From Rhodanobacter_A agri (GTDB lineage Bacteria > Pseudomonadota > Gammaproteobacteria > Xanthomonadales > Rhodanobacteraceae): a stretch of 64,000 nucleotides of DNA. The stretch lies in NCBI RefSeq assembly GCF_044904705.1, contig NZ_JADIKL010000003.1:62001-126000 (forward strand). The letters are read 5' to 3'. The position numbers were made by a program, and so were the translations under genes. Positions 16,254 to 23,336 of the stretch are shown one piece after another (within the stretch, counting starts at the first letter, position 1; every line of letters starts with the position of its first letter). The notes beneath the pieces were generated by a model. It ran no database searches and was not told the origin of the DNA. It saw only the letters and a list, made by a program, of their open reading frames with translations.

Positions 16254-19031
16254 ATGCCCAAGCTCATCCTGATCGACGGTTCCTCCTACCTGTATCGCGC
16301 CTTCCACGCGCTGCCCCCGCTGAGCAATGCGCACGGCGAACCCACCGGCGCTTTGTTCGGTGTGGTCAACATGCTGCGCGCCACGCTGAAGGCACGTCCG
16401 GAATACGTCGCGTTCGTCAGCGACGCCTCCGGCCCCACTTTCCGCGACGCGATGTACGAGCACTACAAGGCGAACCGCCCGCCGATGCCGGACGACCTGC
16501 GCGCGCAGATCGAACCGATGCTGGCAATCGTGGGTGCGCTGGGCTTCCCGATCCTGCGCATAAAAGGCGTGGAAGCAGACGACGTCATCGGCACACTTGC
16601 CTTGCAGGCGCAGCAGGCCGGTATCGAGGTGGAGATCTCCACCGGCGACAAGGACATGGCCCAGCTGGTCGGCCCCGGCGTCACCCTGGTCAACACCATG
16701 ACCAACACCACGATGGATCGTGAAGGGGTGATCGAGAAATTCGGCGTGCCGCCCGAACGCATCATCGATTACCTCACCCTGGTCGGCGATACCGTGGACA
16801 ACGTGCCCGGCGTGCCCAAGTGCGGCCCCAAGACCGCCGCGAAATGGCTGGCCGAATACGACTCGCTCGACGGCGTGGTCGCCCATGCCGATCAGGTGGG
16901 CGGCAAGATCGGCGAAAGCCTGCGCGCTGCGCTGCCACAATTGCCGCTGTCGCGCGCGCTGGTGACGATCAAGACCGACGTGACGCTGGAGCAGGGCCCT
17001 ACCGATCTCGCGCTGCGCGAACCCGACGCCGCCGCGCTGCGCGAGCTGTACGCGCGCTACGAATTCAAGGCGGCGCTGAAAGATCTCGACGCCGCTGCAG
17101 ACGCCTCGCTCCCCTCTCCCCCCGGGAGAGTGATTGGAGGTGAGGGTACGACGGCGCCGCGCGCTCCAGTCGAATCCTCACCCAAACCTCTCCTGCAAGG
17201 CGAGCACGGCTTCGACCTCGCCGCGCCCGGCGCCTACGAGCTCGTCACTACGCAAGCACAACTCGACGCCTGGCTGGAAAAACTGCAGGACGCGCCGCTG
17301 ATCGCCTTCGATACCGAGACCACCAGCATCGACCCGATGCAGGCCGACATCGTGGGCTTGTCGCTGGCGGTGGAACCCGGCAAGGCCTGCTACGTCCCGC
17401 TGGCGCACGACTATCCCGGCGCACCCGCGCAGCTGCCGCGCGATGCGGTGCTCGCCGCGCTCAAGCCGGTGTTCGAGGACGTCAGCCGGCCCAAACTGGG
17501 CCAGCACGCAAAGTACGACATCAACATCCTGTCCCACTACGGTATCGCGGTACAGGGCGTGCGCCACGACACCATGCTCGAATCCTACGTGTGGAACGCC
17601 ACCGCAACGCGCCACGACATGGATTCGCTGGCGAAGAAGTACCTCGGCTACGACACCGTGAAGTACGAGGAAGTGGCTGGCAAGGGCGCGAAGCAGATCC
17701 CGTTCTCGCAGGTAGACCTGGACACCGCCTGCCGCTACGCCGCCGAGGACGCCGACATCACTTTGCGCCTGCACCACGCGCTGTGGCCGCAGCTGGAGAG
17801 CGTGCCCAGCCTGCGTTCGGTCTACGAAAACATCGAGATCCCGCTGATACCCGTGCTGGCCGGCATGGAGCAGCGCGGCGTGCTGATCGACGTGGACGAA
17901 CTGCGTCGGCAAAGCCAGCAGCTCGGCAAGCGCATGCTGGAACTGCAGCAGCAGGCCTACAAGGAAGCCGGCCGCGAGTTCAACCTCGATTCGCCCAAGC
18001 AGCTGCAGGCGATCCTGTTCGACGAACTTGGCCTGCCCGCCCGGCTCAAGACGCCCACTGGCCAGCCCTCGACGAATGAAGAGGCATTGGAGGCGATCGC
18101 GGATGCGCATGCGCTGCCCAAGCTGATCCTCGACTACCGCGGCCTGGCCAAACTGCGTTCCACCTATACGGACAAGCTGGCCGGCACGGTCAACCCGCGC
18201 ACCGGCCGCGTACACACCAGCTACCACCAGGGCGCGGTGGCCACCGGGCGCATTTCCTCTACCGATCCGAACCTGCAGAACATCCCGGTGCGCACCGAAG
18301 AAGGCCGCCGCATCCGCCAGGCCTTCATCGCGCCACCCGGCTGGAAGGTGATGGCGGCGGACTATTCGCAGATCGAACTGCGCATCATGGCCCACCTCTC
18401 CGGCGACGAGGGCCTGCTGAAGGCTTTCCATGAAGGCGGCGACGTGCACCGCGCCACTGCCGCCGAGGTGTTCGGCCTCAAGCCCGAAGAAGTCACCGCC
18501 AACCAGCGCCGTGCCGCCAAGGCGATCAACTTCGGACTGATGTACGGCATGAGCGCGTTCGGCCTCGCCCGCCAGCTCGGCATCGACCGTGGCGAGGCCA
18601 GCGACTACATGGCGCGCTACTTCGCCCGCTACCCCGGCGTACACGCCTTCATGGAAGCCACTCGCACCCAGGCGCACCGCGACGGCTACGTGGAGACCAT
18701 CTTCGGCCGCCGCCTGTACCTGGAGAACCTGCAGTCCCGCAACCAGGCCCATCGCGCCGGCGCCGAGCGCGCCGCGGTGAACGCCCCGATGCAGGGCAGC
18801 GCCGCCGACATCATCAAGCGCGCGATGATCGCCGTGGCCGCTTGGCTGCGAAACCGCGACGACGCCCACATGCTGATGCAGGTGCACGACGAACTGGTAT
18901 TCGAAGTGCGCGCCGATACGGTTGACGAGGTGCGCGAAGCGGTGCAGCAGCGCATGCAAGGCGCGGCGGAACTGGCCGTGCCGCTGCTGGTCGACGTGGG
19001 TGTGGGAGCGAACTGGGACGAGGCGCACTGA
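16254..19031 (+). CDS. polA: DNA polymerase I
   Basis: The protein has 925 residues (E. coli 928). It does Okazaki-fragment maturation and repair synthesis. The 5' nuclease occupies about residues 1-285 (LILIDGSSYLYRAFHALP, EADDVIGTLA, VDNVPGVPKCGPKTAAKWL). The 3'-5' exonuclease has FDTETTS, a KYDINIL motif and YAAEDADITLRLH, so proofreading residues are kept. The polymerase has motif A AADYSQIELRIMAHLSGD, the O-helix region RRAAKAINFGLMYGMSAFG and motif C VHDELVFEV. Residues about 286-317, in the linker between the two nuclease domains, are encoded by an inserted palindromic repeat read in frame. CAGAAT lies six bases before the ATG and no Shine-Dalgarno is seen, suggesting a leaderless message. 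Confidence 0.98.
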   Translation: MPKLILIDGSSYLYRAFHALPPLSNAHGEPTGALFGVVNMLRATLKARPEYVAFVSDASGPTFRDAMYEHYKANRPPMPDDLRAQIEPMLAIVGALGFPILRIKGVEADDVIGTLALQAQQAGIEVEISTGDKDMAQLVGPGVTLVNTMTNTTMDREGVIEKFGVPPERIIDYLTLVGDTVDNVPGVPKCGPKTAAKWLAEYDSLDGVVAHADQVGGKIGESLRAALPQLPLSRALVTIKTDVTLEQGPTDLALREPDAAALRELYARYEFKAALKDLDAAADASLPSPPGRVIGGEGTTAPRAPVESSPKPLLQGEHGFDLAAPGAYELVTTQAQLDAWLEKLQDAPLIAFDTETTSIDPMQADIVGLSLAVEPGKACYVPLAHDYPGAPAQLPRDAVLAALKPVFEDVSRPKLGQHAKYDINILSHYGIAVQGVRHDTMLESYVWNATATRHDMDSLAKKYLGYDTVKYEEVAGKGAKQIPFSQVDLDTACRYAAEDADITLRLHHALWPQLESVPSLRSVYENIEIPLIPVLAGMEQRGVLIDVDELRRQSQQLGKRMLELQQQAYKEAGREFNLDSPKQLQAILFDELGLPARLKTPTGQPSTNEEALEAIADAHALPKLILDYRGLAKLRSTYTDKLAGTVNPRTGRVHTSYHQGAVATGRISSTDPNLQNIPVRTEEGRRIRQAFIAPPGWKVMAADYSQIELRIMAHLSGDEGLLKAFHEGGDVHRATAAEVFGLKPEEVTANQRRAAKAINFGLMYGMSAFGLARQLGIDRGEASDYMARYFARYPGVHAFMEATRTQAHRDGYVETIFGRRLYLENLQSRNQAHRAGAERAAVNAPMQGSAADIIKRAMIAVAAWLRNRDDAHMLMQVHDELVFEVRADTVDEVREAVQQRMQGAAELAVPLLVDVGVGANWDEAH
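17110..17203. repeat. Paired palindromic element inserted in frame inside polA
   Basis: The head (CCCCTCTCCCCCCGGGAGAG then TGATTGGAGGTGAGGG, 17111-17146) and the tail (TCCTCACCCAAACCTCTCCT then GCAAGGCGAG, 17175-17204) are imperfect inverted copies of each other around about 30 bases. The element belongs to the same family as that in uvrD. Translated in the polA frame it gives a Pro/Gly/Ser-rich segment ending ESSPKPLLQGEHG. It sits between the 5' nuclease and the proofreading domain, where extra residues are tolerated. Confidence 0.85.
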
Positions 19032-19219
19032 GGCGGGGCGCACCCAGTTGTTGGGTTTCCGTGAAATGAATCGGGCCTGACTTTTTTGCCCCGGTGGTAG
19101 AACTTTTGCGGATTCGCGCGTTCTCAATCATCGGATGCACGCAACGGCATCCATGGCTGGTCACCTCCCTGGACAGCCACCCGGACGCGGAACCTCTCCC
19201 CTGGGCATCCGCCTCCACC

Positions 19220-19257
19220 GGCCCCGAAGGCACCCCCTGGCCTTCGGGGCCTTTTTT
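19220..19257 (+). terminator. Rho-independent terminator downstream of polA
   Basis: An 11-bp stem (19220-19230 with 19241-19251) surrounds a 10-base loop and is followed by a run of seven T (19252-19258 region). It lies 190 bases after the polA stop and is the first strong terminator for the plus strand. Confidence 0.85.
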
Positions 19258-19270
19258 TGTGGGTGTATTC

Positions 19271-19460
19271 GTGCACTCGTCTCTGGGTGCAGGACAAGAT
19301 CGAAAAGCGGCCATCCATGGCTGCACCGTTTGGTTTGAGCACCCGTCCCTGGGTGCAGAACAAGATCGAAAAGCGGCCATCCATGGCCGCACTGTTTGGT
19401 TTGTGCACCCGTCCCTGGGCGCAGAACAAGATCAAAAAGCGGCCATCCATGGCCGCACTC
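19271..19460. repeat. 66-bp tandem repeat, about 2.9 copies
   Basis: Copies start at 19271, 19337 and 19403; the third is cut at about 19460. Each reads GTGCACCCGTCCCTGGGTGC, then AGAACAAGATCGAAAAGCGG, then CCATCCATGGCCGCACTGTT and TGGTTT, with few differences. Each unit contains the near-palindrome GCGGCCATCCATGGCCGC. The array fills the gap between the polA terminator and the next gene. The unit length is a multiple of three and frames run through it, but no gene is credible. Confidence 0.9.
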
Positions 19461-19568
19461 CTCATAGAGAGCTGCTTTGTCTTGAGTGTCGTGACCAGGC
19501 GATCCTGCACTTCATCTGCACGGACCGTCCCGGCATACTCGAAGCCTGTTCCACCGCTGGAAGAACCC

Positions 19569-19787
19569 ATGCGTTTCGCACTGATCGTCGTTGGCCTCGT
19601 CCTGCTTGTCGCGGGCCTGTGGGTGGTCTTCGGCCACGGCAGCTACCAGACCACCGACACCCTGGTGCAACTCGGTTCGGCCAAGATCACCGCCACGCAC
19701 GACAAGGCCTTCCCGCAGTGGCTGGGTATCGCCGGCATCGCGGTGGGCGCCTTGCTGGCGCTGGGCGGCATTTTCAGGAAGGGCTGA
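19569..19787 (+). CDS. Small membrane protein, two helices
   Basis: The protein has 72 residues: a membrane helix at about 2-20 (FALIVVGLVLLVAGLWVVFG), a short polar loop (TDTLVQLGSAKITATHDK), and a second helix at about 50-68 (WLGIAGIAVGALLALGGIF). Similar small two-helix proteins with a loop of this kind are common in bacteria, without known function. The ATG at 19569 is preceded by GGAAGAA; the frame is open far upstream through the tandem repeat, which I regard as non-coding. It ends 26 bases before uvrD. Confidence 0.65.
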   Translation: MRFALIVVGLVLLVAGLWVVFGHGSYQTTDTLVQLGSAKITATHDKAFPQWLGIAGIAVGALLALGGIFRKG

Positions 19788-19800
19788 GCGCGGCAACCGT

Positions 19801-19806
19801 TACAAT
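19801..19806 (+). promoter_or_regulatory. -10-like box placed for a leaderless uvrD message
   Basis: TACAAT ends seven bases before the uvrD ATG, so transcription would start at or next to the A of the start codon. No Shine-Dalgarno is present upstream. The same arrangement is seen at thiS and at the gene at 54650. Confidence 0.5.
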
Positions 19807-19813
19807 CGGTGCG

Positions 19814-22102
19814 ATGGATGTCTCGCACCTGATCGACTCGCTCAACGACGCGCAACGCGAAGCCGTCTGCGCCCCGCCCGGCCACTACCTCGTCCTCGCT
19901 GGCGCCGGCTCCGGCAAGACCCGCGTGCTCACCCACCGCATCGGCTGGTTGATGCAGGTAGAGCACGTGCCGCCGTGGGCGATCCTCGCCGTCACCTTCA
20001 CCAACAAGGCTGCGGGCGAGATGCGCGCGCGGCTGGAAAGCCTGATCCCCGGTGGCACCCAGGGCCTCACTGTGGGCACCTTCCACGGCATCGCGCATCG
20101 CCTGCTGCGCCGGCACTGGCGCGAAGCGGGCCTGCCGGAGGGCTTCCAGATCCTCGATGCCGACGATCAGCAGCGGCTGGTGAAGCGCGTGATCGCCGGA
20201 CTCGGCCTGGACGAGGCGAAATTCCCGCCACGCCAGGCCACCTGGACCATCAACGGCTGGAAGGACGAAGGCAGGCGCCCCGACGGCATCGAGCACCGCG
20301 ACCACCCGGTCACGCATACCCTGGTGCGCATCTACCAGGCCTACGAGGACGCGTGCCGCCGCGCCGGCCTGGTCGACTTTGCCGAACTGCTGCTGCGCGC
20401 GCACGAACTGTGGCTGAAGAACCCCGCTGTGCTGGAGCATTACCAGAACCGCTGGCGGCATCTGCTGATCGACGAGTTCCAGGACACCAACACCTTGCAG
20501 TACGCGTGGATCCGCGTGCTGGCCGGCAACGCCAGCAAAGTCTTCGCCGTGGGCGACGACGACCAGTCGATCTACGGCTGGCGCGGCGCCCGGGTAGAGA
20601 ACATGCAGCAGTTCCTCAAGGACTTCCCCGGCGCACGCACGATCAAGCTGGAGCAGAACTACCGCTCCACCGCCACCATCCTGAAGGCCGCCAATCAAGT
20701 CATCGCACGCAACGGCGGCCGCCTCGGCAAGAACCTGTGGACTGACGGCGGCGAAGGCGAACGCATTTCGCTGTATGCCGCCTACAACGAACAGGACGAG
20801 GCGCGCTTCGTGATCGAGCGCATCCGCGAATACATCGCCGAGCACGGCAACGCCAGGGATTGCGCGATCCTCTACCGTTCCAACGCGCAGTCGCGCAACT
20901 TCGAGGAACAGCTCACCCAGCGCAACATCCCCTACCGCGTCTACGGGGGCCAGCGCTTCTTCGAGCGCGCCGAGATCAAGGACGCGCTGGCTTACCTGCG
21001 CCTCACCGCCAACCGGCATGACGACGCCTCGTTCGAGCGCGCCGTGAACACGCCGCCGCGCGGCGTCGGCGACCGCACGCTGGACGTGCTGCGCCGCCGC
21101 GCCCGCCACGACGGCAGCTCGCTGTGGGAGGCCGCCCTCGGCGAACTCGCCGGCAGCGAACTGGCCGGCCGCGCCAAGAACGCGGTGAAGGGCTTCCTCG
21201 CGCTGATCGATGGCATGGCCCGCGACTTTTCTCCCTCTCCCCGCCGGGGAGAGGATCGGGGTGAGGGGCTGGACTTGCCGGAAGCCCCCTCTTCTCCCGA
21301 ATCCTCACCCCCGACCCCGCTCCTGCAGGGAGAGGGGAGCCAAGGCCTACCCCTCGCCGAGCAGATCGACCATGTGCTCAGCCACACCGGCTTGCGCGAC
21401 CACTACGAGAAGGACAGCCGCGGCAACGGCGAGGCACGCATCGAGAACCTGGACGAGCTGGTCAACGTGGCCAGCCGCTTCGAGCGCACCCAGGAAGACA
21501 TCGACGCCGGCCTGGGCGAGCTCGCCGCCTTCCTCTCGCACGCCGCGCTGGAAGCCGGCGAGGGCCAGGGCGAAGCCTGGGACGATTGCGTGCAGCTGAT
21601 GACGCTGCACTCCGCCAAGGGCCTGGAGTTTCCGCTGGTGTTCCTGGTCGGGCTGGAAGAAGGCCTGTTTCCCAGCCAGCGCTCCACCGAGGACGAGGGC
21701 CGGTTGGAAGAGGAACGCCGGCTGGCCTACGTGGGCATCACCCGCGCCCGCGAACGCCTCGTCATCAGCTACGCCGAATCGCGCCGCATGCACGGCACCG
21801 AGATGCTGGCCCGCCCCTCGCGCTTCCTCGCCGAGATGCCCGCCGAACTGATCGACGAGGTGCGCCCCCGCGTGCAGGTGAGCCGACCGCTCTACAGCGG
21901 CGCCAGCCGCTACATCGACCACGCGCCCCTGCAGGAGGATCTGCCGGTCAGACTCGGCCAGCGTGTCAGCCACCCCAGCTTTGGCGAAGGCGTGGTGATC
22001 AGCGCCGAAGGCAGCGGCGCGCACACCCGGCTGCAGGTGAATTTCGAGGCGGCGGGGAGCAAGTGGCTGGTGGCGGCGTATGCGAATCTCACGCCTTTGT
22101 AG
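19814..22102 (+). CDS. uvrD: DNA helicase II (UvrD)
   Basis: The protein has 762 residues (E. coli 720). It is the 3'-5' superfamily 1 helicase of nucleotide excision and mismatch repair. The start MDVSHLIDSLNDAQREAV matches E. coli UvrD closely. Walker A is GAGSGKT (30-36), then AVTFTNKAAGEMR, DEFQDTN, VGDDDQSIYGWRGA, EQNYRST, MTLHSAKGLEFPLVFLVG and AYVGITRARERL. The C-terminal tail KLxGxRVxHxxFGEGxV type (VRLGQRVSHPSFGEGVV) is present. Residues about 472-509 come from a palindromic repeat inserted in frame; E. coli has only about seven residues between the flanking conserved segments (ELIDALA ... MPLHVQTDRV). Confidence 0.98.
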   Translation: MDVSHLIDSLNDAQREAVCAPPGHYLVLAGAGSGKTRVLTHRIGWLMQVEHVPPWAILAVTFTNKAAGEMRARLESLIPGGTQGLTVGTFHGIAHRLLRRHWREAGLPEGFQILDADDQQRLVKRVIAGLGLDEAKFPPRQATWTINGWKDEGRRPDGIEHRDHPVTHTLVRIYQAYEDACRRAGLVDFAELLLRAHELWLKNPAVLEHYQNRWRHLLIDEFQDTNTLQYAWIRVLAGNASKVFAVGDDDQSIYGWRGARVENMQQFLKDFPGARTIKLEQNYRSTATILKAANQVIARNGGRLGKNLWTDGGEGERISLYAAYNEQDEARFVIERIREYIAEHGNARDCAILYRSNAQSRNFEEQLTQRNIPYRVYGGQRFFERAEIKDALAYLRLTANRHDDASFERAVNTPPRGVGDRTLDVLRRRARHDGSSLWEAALGELAGSELAGRAKNAVKGFLALIDGMARDFSPSPRRGEDRGEGLDLPEAPSSPESSPPTPLLQGEGSQGLPLAEQIDHVLSHTGLRDHYEKDSRGNGEARIENLDELVNVASRFERTQEDIDAGLGELAAFLSHAALEAGEGQGEAWDDCVQLMTLHSAKGLEFPLVFLVGLEEGLFPSQRSTEDEGRLEEERRLAYVGITRARERLVISYAESRRMHGTEMLARPSRFLAEMPAELIDEVRPRVQVSRPLYSGASRYIDHAPLQEDLPVRLGQRVSHPSFGEGVVISAEGSGAHTRLQVNFEAAGSKWLVAAYANLTPL
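21229..21341. repeat. Paired palindromic element inserted in frame inside uvrD
   Basis: The head (CTCCCTCTCCCCGCCGGGGA then GAGGATCGGGGTGAGGGG, about 21230-21268) and the tail (CCTCACCCCCGACCCCGCTC then CTGCAGGGAGAGGGG, about 21303-21338) are inverted copies of each other around about 35 bases. The polA copy has the same design. The translated segment is SPSPRRGEDRGEG ... ESSPPTPLLQGEG, and the ESSP-P-LLQGE ending is shared with polA, so the same strand and frame of the element are read in both genes. Confidence 0.9.
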
Positions 22103-22273
22103 ACCATGCCGATTCCCGGCAGCGGACCGGGGCGCGCGAACCCCGTTCCCGCCACTCCCGGCCACGTTCTTTTGGGAGTCCAAACCCGTCTGCCGCCCCT
22201 TGCCAAGGCGCCGGATTGCGGGGAGGATGCGGGCAATCGCGCCTTCCTGCGTTCTGGCCGAGAGGAGGATTGC

Positions 22274-23332
22274 ATGGATGTCGTGATCGTCGACGACCAA
22301 CCTTCGGCACGCACGATGCTTCGGCATATCGTGCAGGGCATCGGGCCGCAGCTCGTCGTGCATGATTTCGGTGTCCCCGTGGAAGCCTTGAACTGGTGCC
22401 AGGACAACCGGCCCGACCTGCTGCTGCTGGACTATCGCATGCCGGACATGGACGGGCTGGAGTTGGCCAAGGCCTTCCGCGAGCCGTTACGGAACCGGGA
22501 TGTGCCTATCGTGCTGGTCACGGTGGTGGGCGACGAACCGGTGCGGCAGGCCGCACTGGATGCCGGGGTAATCGATTTCCTGGTCAAACCGATCCACCCG
22601 CGCGAGCTGCGCGCGCGTTGCCGCAACCTGCTGCAGTTGCGCCAGCAGTCGGAATCGATCAAGCAGCGTTCGCTGTCGCTGGAGCAACGGCTCCTGGCCA
22701 GCATGCACGAAGTCGAGGAACGCGAACGCGAGACCTTGTCGCGGCTTGCGCGAGCCATCGAACTCCGCGATGCCGGCACCAGCGCCTATCTTGAGCGCAT
22801 GTCGCATATAGCAGGACTGATTGCGGAGGGCCTGGGGCTGCCGGAGGAGCAGGTGCGCACCATCGAGCTGGCCGCGCCGCTGCACGATATAGGCAAGATC
22901 GCCATCCCCGACGCGATCCTGATGAAGCCGGGCCCGCTGAACGCGGACGAGCGTTCGCGCATGCAGCAGCACCCGCGCATCGGCTACCAGTTATTGCAGG
23001 ACAGCCAGAACCGCTTCATCCAGGCGGGGGCGCAGATCGCGTTGCGCCACCATGAGCATTGGAATGGCAAGGGCTACCCGGACGGGCTGGCGGGCGAGGA
23101 GATCCCGCTGGAGGCACGGGTGACGACCGTGGCCGACGTGCTGGATGCCTTGCTGTCGCCGCGCCCGTACAAAGAGGCATGGAGCATCGGGCGCTCGCTC
23201 GAATTCATCGGCACGCAAAGCGGCGTCATGCTGGATCCGGCCTGCGTACGCGCCCTGATGGACAACTTGCCGCGGCTGTACGGCATTTGCGAGCGCTACT
23301 CCAATGTCCCGCGGCATCGCGATTGGCGTTGA
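22274..23332 (+). CDS. rpfG: Response regulator with HD-GYP phosphodiesterase (RpfG)
   Basis: The protein has 352 residues. A receiver domain with phospho-acceptor Asp53 (LLLLDYRMPDMDGLEL) is followed by a short helical linker and an HD-GYP domain with LHDIGKIAIPDAIL and HHEHWNGKGYPDGL. In Xanthomonas, RpfG degrades cyclic-di-GMP when activated by RpfC in response to DSF. The ATG at 22274 has a full AGGAGG site six bases upstream; the frame is open further back but without signals. rpfC follows within a few bases on the same strand, and rpfF faces them, so the assignment rests on both domains and context. Confidence 0.95.
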   Translation: MDVVIVDDQPSARTMLRHIVQGIGPQLVVHDFGVPVEALNWCQDNRPDLLLLDYRMPDMDGLELAKAFREPLRNRDVPIVLVTVVGDEPVRQAALDAGVIDFLVKPIHPRELRARCRNLLQLRQQSESIKQRSLSLEQRLLASMHEVEERERETLSRLARAIELRDAGTSAYLERMSHIAGLIAEGLGLPEEQVRTIELAAPLHDIGKIAIPDAILMKPGPLNADERSRMQQHPRIGYQLLQDSQNRFIQAGAQIALRHHEHWNGKGYPDGLAGEEIPLEARVTTVADVLDALLSPRPYKEAWSIGRSLEFIGTQSGVMLDPACVRALMDNLPRLYGICERYSNVPRHRDWR

Positions 23333-23336
23333 CGGC

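Noticed and set aside
17178..19127. Open frame of 649 codons opposite polA
   Set aside because: Shadow of polA in a GC-rich genome; no family features and no ribosome site.
19271..19460. CRISPR array
   Set aside because: Repeats are contiguous without unique spacers and no cas genes are present.
19257..19568. Coding reading of the 66-bp tandem repeat, in frame with the small membrane protein
   Set aside because: Unit length divisible by three keeps frames open by construction; no ribosome site, and the upstream terminator argues against coding.
23304..23336. rpfC starting at 23304
   Set aside because: Possible, but the start at 23337 gives a length and site numbering that match Xanthomonas RpfC more closely; kept as alternative.
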